A stretch of 64,000 nt of DNA from contig NZ_JFKE01000007.1 of NCBI RefSeq assembly GCF_000647975.1, positions 62,001-126,000 of the forward strand. Direction: 5' to 3'. Under the pieces are notes generated by a model. It was not told the origin of the DNA. It worked only from the letters and a program-made list of their open reading frames with translations, and made no database searches. Shown in pieces: positions 42,488 to 49,822 of this stretch. The position numbers and the translations under genes were made by a program. Every line of letters begins with the position of its first letter. The first letter of the stretch is position 1. The stretch comes from Actibacterium mucosum KCTC 23349. Its GTDB lineage: Bacteria; Pseudomonadota; Alphaproteobacteria; Rhodobacterales; Rhodobacteraceae.

Positions 42488-43651
42488 ATGACGTTTTCGC
42501 GGGGGGTTTGGGTGTTGGTACTGGCCGTGTCCTGCCAGTTCTTGCCGGCGCAATCGGCGATTGCGGATACGCCCATCGGGCCAAAATTCTTTATCGCCAA
42601 CAGCCTTGGGCCCGGCTGCACGCGCGATGCAAAAGGGCGCGGGCCAAGGGTGTCCGCGGTCAACCGGGCCATGGGCAACCTTTACAAAAACAGCCAAGCC
42701 TATGTGAACGAGCTTAATCGTTCGACCTCGCTTACGGCCAAGAAAGACGCTTATGTCGCCAATTGGCAACCGATCCTGTTCAACGCTTATGCCGCTGCGG
42801 CCAAGGGTGACACCAGGCTGGCCAGAGCCATCATCGACGGGCTGCGGCGCATGGCTGCTTCGGGTTTGTACCTGAACGAGAAAGGCTTGCTGACGCGCAA
42901 AGCGGCGCTAAAGGTTCAATGCTACAAGAACGGCCCCAATTCACCATGCCCGTCGCACACGCCCAGATTCGTGGCCCGCATGTATGCCAACCTGTTCATC
43001 GCGGCAGCCGTGCTCCAGCCTTTCATGACCGACGAGGACCGCAAGATCATCCTGCCGTGGTTCAAGGCCGCCCACAAAAAGTTTGTCCTGCCCGAGGTGA
43101 ACGCGAAGTCCGATGGCATTTATGACTTTGCCAATAATGGGCTGACCCAGTGGGCCTATGCGGCGCTGACCGGCGACAAACGCCTGGCCATGCGCGAATT
43201 GGCAGCAAGAAAGCGCGAGTTTACCAAGGTCATCCAGACGTCGGGATATATCAAAGACAATTCCTGTCGCGGCGTGCGGGCGCTTTGGTATCACACCTAC
43301 GGTCTGGACCCCGCGCTCAGCTATGCGCTGGTGGCTCGCGAATGGGGGGTGGACATGTTTCGCGATGCCAAATTGGGCCCGCGGTTGCAGGCCGCTGTCC
43401 AAAAAACGGCTCTGGGGGTCACCGATTACGCCGCGTTCCGGTCAGTTGGAAACCGCGGAGACTCGTATAGCACCAACCCTAAGGATGCCCAAAAGCACAT
43501 CCATCAACTGGCCCTGAACCTGCCCCTGATCGCCAAGCGGGAATTCGGCATCACCCTGCCGTCAGACCGAAGGTATCTGGAGTTGCGCAGATACGAGGCC
43601 TATTCGTCCACCTCGGGGTTATTGGCATCTTGCTATTACAGCGGACGCTAA
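42488..43651 (+). CDS. secreted alginate-lyase-like protein
   Basis: The protein has 387 residues from the ATG at 42488, with GGGGAG upstream. A signal peptide covers about residues 1-26 and ends at SAIA. The remainder is alpha-helical, of the alpha/alpha-barrel type of alginate lyases. The blocks GIYDFANNGLTQWAYAALTGD and RGVRALWYHTYGLDPALSYA carry the conserved Asn, His, Tyr and Trp residues. It could cleave alginate or another acidic polysaccharide. The gene lies alone between two copies of the fabI 3' end, suggesting a separate arrival. Confidence 0.7.
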   Translation: MTFSRGVWVLVLAVSCQFLPAQSAIADTPIGPKFFIANSLGPGCTRDAKGRGPRVSAVNRAMGNLYKNSQAYVNELNRSTSLTAKKDAYVANWQPILFNAYAAAAKGDTRLARAIIDGLRRMAASGLYLNEKGLLTRKAALKVQCYKNGPNSPCPSHTPRFVARMYANLFIAAAVLQPFMTDEDRKIILPWFKAAHKKFVLPEVNAKSDGIYDFANNGLTQWAYAALTGDKRLAMRELAARKREFTKVIQTSGYIKDNSCRGVRALWYHTYGLDPALSYALVAREWGVDMFRDAKLGPRLQAAVQKTALGVTDYAAFRSVGNRGDSYSTNPKDAQKHIHQLALNLPLIAKREFGITLPSDRRYLELRRYEAYSSTSGLLASCYYSGR

Positions 43652-43673
43652 GATGCCCGCACAACCCGCCTGA

Positions 43674-43730
43674 CATCCCCCCCGGCCTTCAGAACCCGCG
43701 CGCAGCATAGGCGCGCAAGCCAGGGGGGTG
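43674..43730. terminator. large hairpin between the lyase-like gene and fabI
   Basis: CATCCCCCC at 43674 pairs with GGGGGGTG ending at 43730, with inner GCGCG pairs. It lies between convergent genes but lacks a T tract, so a role in termination is only likely. Confidence 0.45.
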
Positions 43731-43742
43731 CATCCGCAGGGG

Positions 43743-44573
43743 CTATTCGGCTGCCGGTTTCCGGCCCACAACCGCGTCGATATCCGGGGCGTCGACGGCT
43801 TTCATACCGACCACATGGTACCCGGCATCCACATGCAGGTTCTCGCCCGTCACGCCGGACCCAAGATCCGACAGCAGGTACAGCGCCGATTTGCCCACTT
43901 CTTCCTGCGTCACGTTGCGCCGCAGGGGCGAGTTCAGCTCGTTCCATTTCAGGATATAGCGGAAATCGCCAATGCCGCTGGCTGCAAGCGTCTTGATCGG
44001 GCCGGCCGAGATCGCGTTCACGCGGATGGCGTGTTTGCCCAGATCCTCGGCAAGGTATTTCACCGAAGCCTCCAGCGCTGCCTTGGCCACGCCCATCACG
44101 TTATAATGCGGCATCACCTGCTCGGCGCCGTAATAGGTCAGCGTTAGGCACGAGCCGCCGTCTTTCATCAGCTTTTCAGCCCGGCGCACCACGGCGGTGA
44201 AGGAATAGACCGAAATATCCATCGTCATCCGGAAATTCGCCGCCGACGTGTCCACATATCGCCCGCGCAGCTCGTTCTTGTCGGAAAACCCGATGGCGTG
44301 CACGATAAAGTCCAGCTTGCCCCAGCGTTTCTCGATCGCGTCAAACAGCGCGTCGATCGACGCCTCGTCGGACACGTCACATTCCGCTAGAAAATCCGAG
44401 CCAACCTGCGCGGCCAAAGGCGCGACGCGTTTCTTCAGCGCCTCGCCCTGATACGAAAAAGCCAGGTCCGCACCCTGGTCGGAAAGGGCCTTTGCAATAC
44501 CCCACGCGATGGACTTGTCATTGGCAAGCCCCATGATCAGGCCGCGCTTGCCCTGCATAAGTTGTGTTGACAT
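43743..44573 (-). CDS. fabI: enoyl-[acyl-carrier-protein] reductase FabI
   Basis: The protein has 276 residues from the ATG at 44573, behind GAGGGG. It reduces enoyl-ACP with NADH in fatty acid elongation. The nucleotide loop is GLIMGLANDKSIAWGIAKAL. The catalytic Tyr and Lys are in YYGAEQVMPHYNVMGVAKAALE, and SAGPIKTLAASGIGDF is typical. Its last 17 codons have a diverged second copy 1.4 kb away. It is divergent from pdxH. Confidence 0.96.
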   Translation of the reverse strand: MSTQLMQGKRGLIMGLANDKSIAWGIAKALSDQGADLAFSYQGEALKKRVAPLAAQVGSDFLAECDVSDEASIDALFDAIEKRWGKLDFIVHAIGFSDKNELRGRYVDTSAANFRMTMDISVYSFTAVVRRAEKLMKDGGSCLTLTYYGAEQVMPHYNVMGVAKAALEASVKYLAEDLGKHAIRVNAISAGPIKTLAASGIGDFRYILKWNELNSPLRRNVTQEEVGKSALYLLSDLGSGVTGENLHVDAGYHVVGMKAVDAPDIDAVVGRKPAAE

Positions 44574-44686
44574 TCGCTGCCCCTCGCTACCTCTGTGGAG
44601 TAGGACCGGTTTAGGGGAAAGAAATCGCCGCTTCAAGGCCACCGCAGATTGTATAGCGGGACGGGGCGGTGTGGGAAAAGGTGCAC

Positions 44687-45292
44687 ATGGCAGACCGTAC
44701 TGGAATTTTTGCGGGCGACGATCCGTTTATCATTGCAAAGAACTGGCTGGCCGAGGCGACTGAGGTGGAGCCAAACGATCCAAGCGCCATGGCGCTGTCC
44801 ACCGTGGATGCGCGGGGTATGCCCAATGTGCGCATGGTGCTGCTGAAAGACATCGAAGATGACGCGTTCGTCTTTTACACGAACTACGGCAGTGCCAAAG
44901 CCGCCGAGATTGAGGCAAGCCAAACGGCGGCATTTGTGCTACACTGGAAGTCTCTTCGCAGGCAGATACGGGTGCGTGGCACCGTTGAGCGGGAAGATGG
45001 CGCAAAGGCGGATGCATATTTCGCTTCGCGTTCGCAAAAGAGCCGTCTGGGGGCTTGGGCATCGCGCCAATCACAACCGCTCAATTCACGCGGGACGCTT
45101 GTGGCGGAAGTGGCGCGCATGGCCGCACAACACGGCACGGCAAAGCAACGACCGGAGTTTTGGGGCGGCTACCGGATCACTCCGGTCGAGATCGAGTTTT
45201 GGGCAGATGGCGCCTTTCGGTTGCATGACCGGTTTAGGTGGGTGCGTGAAAACGGGGGTGAAAAGTGGGAAATTTCGCGCCTAAATCCGTGA
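44687..45292 (+). CDS. pdxH: pyridoxamine 5'-phosphate oxidase
   Basis: The protein has 201 residues from the ATG at 44687, with AAAAGG upstream; a GTG at 44669 is less likely. The enzyme makes PLP from PNP or PMP with FMN. It has [48 protein letters not shown] and the C-terminal WEISRLNP. The length is usual. It is divergent from fabI with a 113-base spacer. Confidence 0.96.
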   Translation: MADRTGIFAGDDPFIIAKNWLAEATEVEPNDPSAMALSTVDARGMPNVRMVLLKDIEDDAFVFYTNYGSAKAAEIEASQTAAFVLHWKSLRRQIRVRGTVEREDGAKADAYFASRSQKSRLGAWASRQSQPLNSRGTLVAEVARMAAQHGTAKQRPEFWGGYRITPVEIEFWADGAFRLHDRFRWVRENGGEKWEISRLNP

Positions 45293-45408
45293 CATTCACG
45301 GTTCGCGAATGGTATGTGATTGAAAATGAACGGAAAAATAGCCCTTGAAACCTGTTCACGTTCTGTCACAAACAGTAGTGGGGAAGACGGAACTAACGAC
45401 GCGAAAGA

Positions 45409-45948
45409 ATGAACGAACAGGAAGACAATACGCCACGCAGGGTTGTGGGCCGTGTAAAATGGTTTGATCCTGCAAAAGGCTTCGGATTTGTGGTCGCCGA
45501 TGAGGGTGGACCCGATATCCTTCTGCACGCCAATGTTTTGCGAAATTTCGGGCAAAGCTCGGTTGCAGATTCTGCGGGTATCGAGGTTGAGACTTTGGCA
45601 ACCGATCGGGGGATACAGGCCACGCAGGTGTTGCGTATCGATCCGCCGGAACCAACGGAGGAGAACGCGTTTCAGGACCTCGACGAGGCTGATTCAGACC
45701 TGATTGCCGATACCGAACTGGAACCCGCGCGGGTGAAGTGGTTCGACAAGGGCAAAGGCTTTGGTTTTGCCAATGTCTTTGGCAGCGATGATGACGTTTT
45801 CGTGCATATTGAGGTTCTGCGGCGTTCAGGTCTTGCCGACCTGCAGCCGGGTGAGGCAGTGTCACTGCGCGTTGTCGATGGCAAACGCGGACGGATGGCA
45901 TTGATGGTTGGCACATGGGAAAGCGCCGTAGGCTCCTTCGAGGACTAA
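45409..45948 (+). CDS. double cold-shock domain protein
   Basis: The protein has 179 residues with two cold-shock domains: about 9-75 (GRVKWFDPAKGFGFVVADEG) and about 105-172 (ARVKWFDKGKGFGFANVFGS). Each has RNP1-like aromatic residues. Such proteins bind single-stranded nucleic acid and act as RNA chaperones. Tandem-domain forms are common in alphaproteobacteria. The 116-base leader is A/T-rich. The next gene begins inside its last codons. Confidence 0.92.
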   Translation: MNEQEDNTPRRVVGRVKWFDPAKGFGFVVADEGGPDILLHANVLRNFGQSSVADSAGIEVETLATDRGIQATQVLRIDPPEPTEENAFQDLDEADSDLIADTELEPARVKWFDKGKGFGFANVFGSDDDVFVHIEVLRRSGLADLQPGEAVSLRVVDGKRGRMALMVGTWESAVGSFED

Positions 45949-46403
45949 GTATAGCCGCCGCCAGCATTCTGGCGGCTGCACAGGCATTTGCCGAATGCGC
46001 ACCGAACCACGTGGATCTGCGCGGCGGATTTGGTCAGGCGCGATTCACAGTCGAGCTTGCCGATACAGACGCGACACGCGCCCAAGGGCTGATGCATCGC
46101 GCGTCGATGCCGCAAAGCCACGGGATGCTGTTTGTCTATCCCGCCCCGCATAGCGCTTTTTTCTGGATGCGTAACACTCTGATTCCATTGGACATGATCT
46201 TCGTTGGTGAAGATGGCGAGGTGCTGCGAATCCACCAAAACGCGATTCCCCTGGACGAGTCCCTGATCAAAGGCGGCCCAAACGTTTTGCTGGTGCTGGA
46301 GTTGAATGGCGGCGTTTCCGAGCGACTTGGCCTGCAGGAAGGCGATGTTCTGCGCCATCCATCGCTGGGGAATGACGCCTTGTGGCCCTGTGATGGCGGT
46401 TAG
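45915..46403 (+). CDS. DUF192 family exported protein
   Basis: The protein has 162 residues if it starts at the ATG at 45915, which lies inside the cold-shock gene with a 34-base overlap. This start gives a proper signal peptide: KRRRLLR, a hydrophobic core, and the AQAFA cleavage site. The DUF192 core has LADTDATRAQGLMHRASMP, GMLFVYPAPHSAFFWMRNTL and IPLDMIFVGEDGEV. The function of the family is unknown. Export and small size suggest a periplasmic role. Confidence 0.85.
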   Translation: MGKRRRLLRGLSIAAASILAAAQAFAECAPNHVDLRGGFGQARFTVELADTDATRAQGLMHRASMPQSHGMLFVYPAPHSAFFWMRNTLIPLDMIFVGEDGEVLRIHQNAIPLDESLIKGGPNVLLVLELNGGVSERLGLQEGDVLRHPSLGNDALWPCDGG

Positions 46404-46444
46404 GTCTTTTCATTCCGGAAACCGGCGTTTATGAAGCCCGAGTT

Positions 46445-46521
46445 CGGGGCGTAGCGCAGCCTGGTAGCGCGACGGTTTTGGGTACCGTAGGTCGCAAGTT
46501 CGAATCTTGCCGTCCCGACCA
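46445..46521 (+). tRNA. tRNA-Pro (UGG)
   Basis: The 77 bases fold as a tRNA. CGGGGCG pairs with CGTCCCG as the acceptor stem. The anticodon stem is ACGGT/ACCGT with loop TTTGGGT, so the anticodon is TGG. The T loop is TTCGAAT, and CCA is encoded. Its 3' 49 bases recur at 49037-49085, marking it as an integration target. Confidence 0.95.
46473..46521. repeat. left attachment repeat (attL) inside tRNA-Pro
   Basis: The sequence from CGGTTTTGGG to CCCGACCA is identical to 49037-49085. It is the part of the tRNA from the anticodon stem to the CCA end. Confidence 0.88.
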
Positions 46522-46635
46522 ACAAAATCAATGACTTACATGGTGAATTTTGGAAGCCCGACGCGGTGGTTTACAGTTTGGTTTACGGAACAACAAACGG
46601 TAGTGTCACTCTGGTTTTGACAACGGCGCCAAAAA

Positions 46636-46662
46636 TACCGATCCTGCGATCGGTACTTTTTT
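46636..46662 (+). terminator. rho-independent terminator before the Mrr-like gene
   Basis: TACCGATC (46636-46643) and GATCGGTA (46648-46655) enclose CTGC, followed by CTTTTTT. It lies 16 bases upstream of the nuclease start, so it either ends the tRNA transcript or attenuates readthrough into the nuclease gene. Confidence 0.8.
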
Positions 46663-46677
46663 AGTTGGAGGGCCACT

Positions 46678-48528
46678 ATGTTTGGCTACGAGGCAAGTTT
46701 TTCGCTGAGTTTGATGACTAAGTGGCCGAGGTTCATCGTTCAAGGCGAAACACGCGTTACTCGAAATCAGTATGGAGAGATCACGAGGGTTTACGTACCG
46801 ATTACGCATAGTGAACTGAAACTCTTCAAGGAAATCAGCGGGGCCGACGAATACACTCTTCAGAAGAAGCTTGATCAGCTCTTAGTAGGCTGGGACAAAA
46901 AGTACCAAGCGCATCTGAACAAGCTAAATGTTGAAAGCGGGAAGGAATCCGCGGGGGCACTTGTTGATGATGCGAATGCCCGAATTCATGAGCTAGAGCG
47001 GATTCTGCAGGCGACATTAGGTGTCGATGACAGCGTCGATTGGGAAAACCTGATAGCGACCCATTCATTTAAACCGTCACAATTTGACAAGCCGAAACCG
47101 GCAGCGCCAACTGTACCGCCAGAGCCGGAGCTTTTGATTCCGGATTTCGACGCCCCCGAGTATAGGGTGCCGAGTTTTGCTGAGCTTCGTATCACCTTCG
47201 TTCAGTGGCTCTTAGGGCAAGCCCAGAAAAAGCGTCAGGAAGCTAAGGCGCTGCACGACGAAGAAGTGAAGCGTCGCCAAGAAGAACATGAGGCCCAGGC
47301 GGCAAACCTGAAGGCAAGCCACCGAGCAGAAGTCGAGGAACACCGGGAAGAGCGAGAGAGGCTCCAAGCGGCCCATCGTCGCCGGGTCGAAAAGTGGCAG
47401 GATGAAAGGGCCGCGTGGGAAGAGGAGCAAAAAATACTGGAAACGCAGGAACTTGACCGTGTCCATGCTCACAACCAGCAAATCTATTCCCTCAAAGAAC
47501 AATGGCTTCAAGGAGAAACCCAGGCTGTAGTTGAACACGCGTGTTTGGTCTTGGATGCTTCCCATTATCCGGAATGGTTCCAAGGCAGTTATAGATTCAA
47601 CTACGACCCGTCTGCCAAGCTCGGCATGGTGGAGTTTCTTCTTCCCGATCCCACGGTGGTCGAGCTCCCGAAGAGTGCCCGATTTCTTCCCAAGACAGGC
47701 GAGATAACCACAACCAACATCGCCAAGACTGAACAGAAACGGCTCTACGATGAGCTTTGCTATCAGGTTGCCTTACGGACGGTACACGAACTTTTTGAGG
47801 CCGACGCACCAGAGAACCTGAAGTCCATCCTGTTCAACGGGGTTGTCGATCAGATCAACCCTGCAACCGGCAAAGAGGAAAGACCAACAATTCTGTCTGG
47901 CATGTTTGAAAGAGATGCATTCCTGGATGTTGATCTGTCGAGGGTAGAGCCAAAGGCATGCTTTAAGAGTTTTAAGGGCGTTTCTGCAGCTTCGCTCATC
48001 GGCCTGGCTCCTGTGGCTCCCATCATGGAGATATCCAGAGAAGATCAGCGTTTCATTGAGGGGCGCGACATCGCGAGCGATGTTGGCGCCCAAATGAACC
48101 TGGCCGCTATGGATTGGGACGAATTTGAACATCTTGTCCGTGAAATTTTTGGAAAGGAGTTTGAGGTTCGGGGTGGGGAAGTCAAAGTCACACAGTCCAG
48201 CTCTGATGGTGGCGTCGACGCTATAGCCTTCGACCCAGACCCGATCAGCGGAGGCAAGATCGTTATCCAAGCCAAGCGGTATACTCGGACTGTTGGGGTT
48301 TCTGCAGTTCGGGATCTCTACGGGACAGTAATGAACGAAGGGGCAGGCAAAGGTATTCTTGTCACCACGGCTGACTACGGCCCAGACGCGTACAAGTTTG
48401 CCGCAGACAAACCGCTTACGCTCCTCAACGGCGCCAACCTGTTGTTCATGCTTGAGAAACATGGTGTGAGCGCAAGTATCGACATCGCCGCTGCCCGCAA
48501 AGAATTGGGACTAGGTGCTAATCCCTGA
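46678..48528 (+). CDS. Mrr-type restriction endonuclease with long coiled coil
   Basis: The protein has 616 residues from the ATG at 46678, with GGAGGG upstream. Residues about 1-160 are an uncharacterised N-terminal part. Residues about 165-290 are a highly charged coiled coil (RQEEHEAQAANLKASHRAEV and onward). A middle region of about 290-455 is followed by a C-terminal Mrr_cat nuclease domain. Its conserved parts are EFEHLVREIFGKEFE, GGVDAIAF with Asp514, and IQAKRY with Gln531 and Lys533. This is the D-QxK form of the PD-(D/E)xK fold. There is no methylase or helicase beside it, so a type IV-like or abortive anti-phage role is inferred. The AT-rich composition fits transfer. Confidence 0.85.
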   Translation: MFGYEASFSLSLMTKWPRFIVQGETRVTRNQYGEITRVYVPITHSELKLFKEISGADEYTLQKKLDQLLVGWDKKYQAHLNKLNVESGKESAGALVDDANARIHELERILQATLGVDDSVDWENLIATHSFKPSQFDKPKPAAPTVPPEPELLIPDFDAPEYRVPSFAELRITFVQWLLGQAQKKRQEAKALHDEEVKRRQEEHEAQAANLKASHRAEVEEHREERERLQAAHRRRVEKWQDERAAWEEEQKILETQELDRVHAHNQQIYSLKEQWLQGETQAVVEHACLVLDASHYPEWFQGSYRFNYDPSAKLGMVEFLLPDPTVVELPKSARFLPKTGEITTTNIAKTEQKRLYDELCYQVALRTVHELFEADAPENLKSILFNGVVDQINPATGKEERPTILSGMFERDAFLDVDLSRVEPKACFKSFKGVSAASLIGLAPVAPIMEISREDQRFIEGRDIASDVGAQMNLAAMDWDEFEHLVREIFGKEFEVRGGEVKVTQSSSDGGVDAIAFDPDPISGGKIVIQAKRYTRTVGVSAVRDLYGTVMNEGAGKGILVTTADYGPDAYKFAADKPLTLLNGANLLFMLEKHGVSASIDIAAARKELGLGANP

Positions 48529-48700
48529 ATAGGTCAGGTTCACGAAGGTTATCGAGATCGAGGCCCTGCACCAATAGAAAAAACCCAGTATCGCACCTGT
48601 TACAGCTGCCTCGACTTTCGGTTTTTCTTAAAGGTGGGCAAATTTAAAACCTACTCAGCAACTTGGTAATACTTCTGCATTTTTGGCAATTGGTGTGGTT

Positions 48701-48934
48701 CTAGGCCCTCCCGACAAAGTAGGGCCTGCAGGGTGCATGCATGTCATGCGCGCCTGGCCGCCGCTCCTCGCACCCAGAATGCCGCGCGATCCGTGTCAGC
48801 GCCTCTGGCAACGGCGTGTCAGGATCAACGATTTCTGCGAACCGCTCGCGCGCATAGCGGCCGTGGCGGCCGCATGTATCGCAACGGATCTCGACAATCG
48901 GTGGTTCGTAGGTGGCGACGGTTCGCGTGATCAT
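48701..48934 (-). CDS. small zinc-ribbon-like protein
   Basis: The frame has 77 codons. It contains IRCDTCGRHGRYARERFAEI, a single CxxC followed by a basic helix, and later CEERRPGAHDMHAPC, which could complete a metal site. The start has no strong ribosome site. Similar short proteins are common in accessory regions of Rhodobacteraceae, as far as I recall. It is the only other cargo of the tRNA-Pro element besides the nuclease gene. Confidence 0.55.
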   Translation of the reverse strand: MITRTVATYEPPIVEIRCDTCGRHGRYARERFAEIVDPDTPLPEALTRIARHSGCEERRPGAHDMHAPCRPYFVGRA

Positions 48935-49036
48935 GGCTTGAAATCTAGTTTACAAATGACCTGTAAGCCATTGTTTTCATTATCGCCGTATTGGGCAAAG
49001 TTTACAAAAATACCTTTCTTTTTCAGCGACATGAAC

Positions 49037-49085
49037 CGGTTTTGGGTACCGTAGGTCGCAAGTTCGAATCTTGCCGTCCCGACCA
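49037..49085. repeat. right attachment repeat (attR)
   Basis: This is a perfect 49-bp copy of the tRNA-Pro 3' part. The flanks differ from the tRNA on both sides (AAC before, TTCTTCC after), so the identity stops sharply. Confidence 0.88.
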
Positions 49086-49822
49086 TTCTTCCAACTTGTC
49101 TTTAAACTTTGTACCGCGTCTTTTGGCGAAGTTTAAACTTTGACCCCGCTGCCGGCGCCCGGATCAGCGGCAGTTTCCGAACAACAACCGCCGACTTGGT
49201 GATCCCATCGCCGGGCACGCCCGATCGGCAGCGACGGCCGCCTTGATTCTAAATCTGGTATGTTATTCTTCGCGCCACACCGCCAGGCGACCGGATGCGA
49301 AATTGATATGTCGCCAGAGTTGCCCGGTTCAGCGATGCAGAATCCGCACACAGTTTTAAGCTTTGTTACCAAGGGGCGCAGATTTCGGGTGACGCTGTTT
49401 TGAAAGGACAGAGATTTTGCCCCAAATTCCGTATCTACCATATATGGTTGGCGCTGCGCCCGACCATTCCACATATTGTTAACGCGTTTGTCGCAAAAAT
49501 GAATCAATGCTCTGCGAACGATGTTCGAAAGAGAGGCCCGGTCAACCTAAAAATTCGCAAATTATCGTAGTTTTTTCCGTTGACCTGTCCCCTATATCTA
49601 CGCCAATTTGTATGAGCCGGGCGTCGCAACACAACATTTAGTGTCGCTGGGCAGGGACGGGGTCACACCTTCTGAAATGCGAAAACCGGCGCTTTGCCGG
49701 CCAGCTTCGTTGAGCGATTTCAACGATGTAGGCGCGTTTTTCCCTGCACGCCCGGCACGAAATTCGAATGCGGGCTGCCAATGGCCTGCTGGACATTCAA
49801 AAGAATTGCGACGGGGCAGACA
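49086..49822. other. 737-base stretch without a clear gene
   Basis: No frame here looks coding; a 124-codon minus-strand frame at 49133-49507 has no family features and no ribosome site. The stretch contains the palindrome ACCATATATGGT near 49438 and, near its end, the candidate NrdR boxes and a candidate promoter for nrdJ. Confidence 0.6.
49589..49644 (+). promoter_or_regulatory. candidate NrdR boxes upstream of nrdJ
   Basis: ACACAACATTTAGTGT at 49629-49644 fits the NrdR box pattern (ACAC-W-A-NATATW-GTGT) at 14 of 16 positions by my count. A weaker CTATATCTA core lies about 40 bases upstream, which is close to the four-turn spacing seen for paired boxes. NrdR represses ribonucleotide reductase genes. 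The motif comparison is from memory. Confidence 0.55.

Larger units (their letters stand above)
46473..49085 (+). mobile_element. small integrated element at tRNA-Pro
   Basis: A perfect 49-bp direct repeat bounds this stretch: 46473-46521, the tRNA 3' part including the anticodon loop, and 49037-49085. The distant copy lacks the D arm and acceptor 5' strand, so it is not a gene. The base composition is visibly more AT-rich than the flanks. The cargo is an Mrr-type nuclease gene and a small zinc-finger-like gene. No integrase is present, so it would be a satellite or a decayed island. Confidence 0.85.

Noticed and set aside
49037-49085. Second tRNA-Pro gene
   Set aside because: Only the part from the anticodon stem to CCA is present; the D arm and acceptor 5' strand are missing, so it is the right attachment repeat.
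49133-49507. 124-codon minus-strand frame in the gap after the tRNA-Pro element
   Set aside because: It has no ribosome site and no family features; the composition is like noncoding DNA.
49300-49822. Cobalamin riboswitch upstream of nrdJ
   Set aside because: I could not find a B12-box-like sequence. A B12-dependent enzyme would also not be expected to be shut off by B12.
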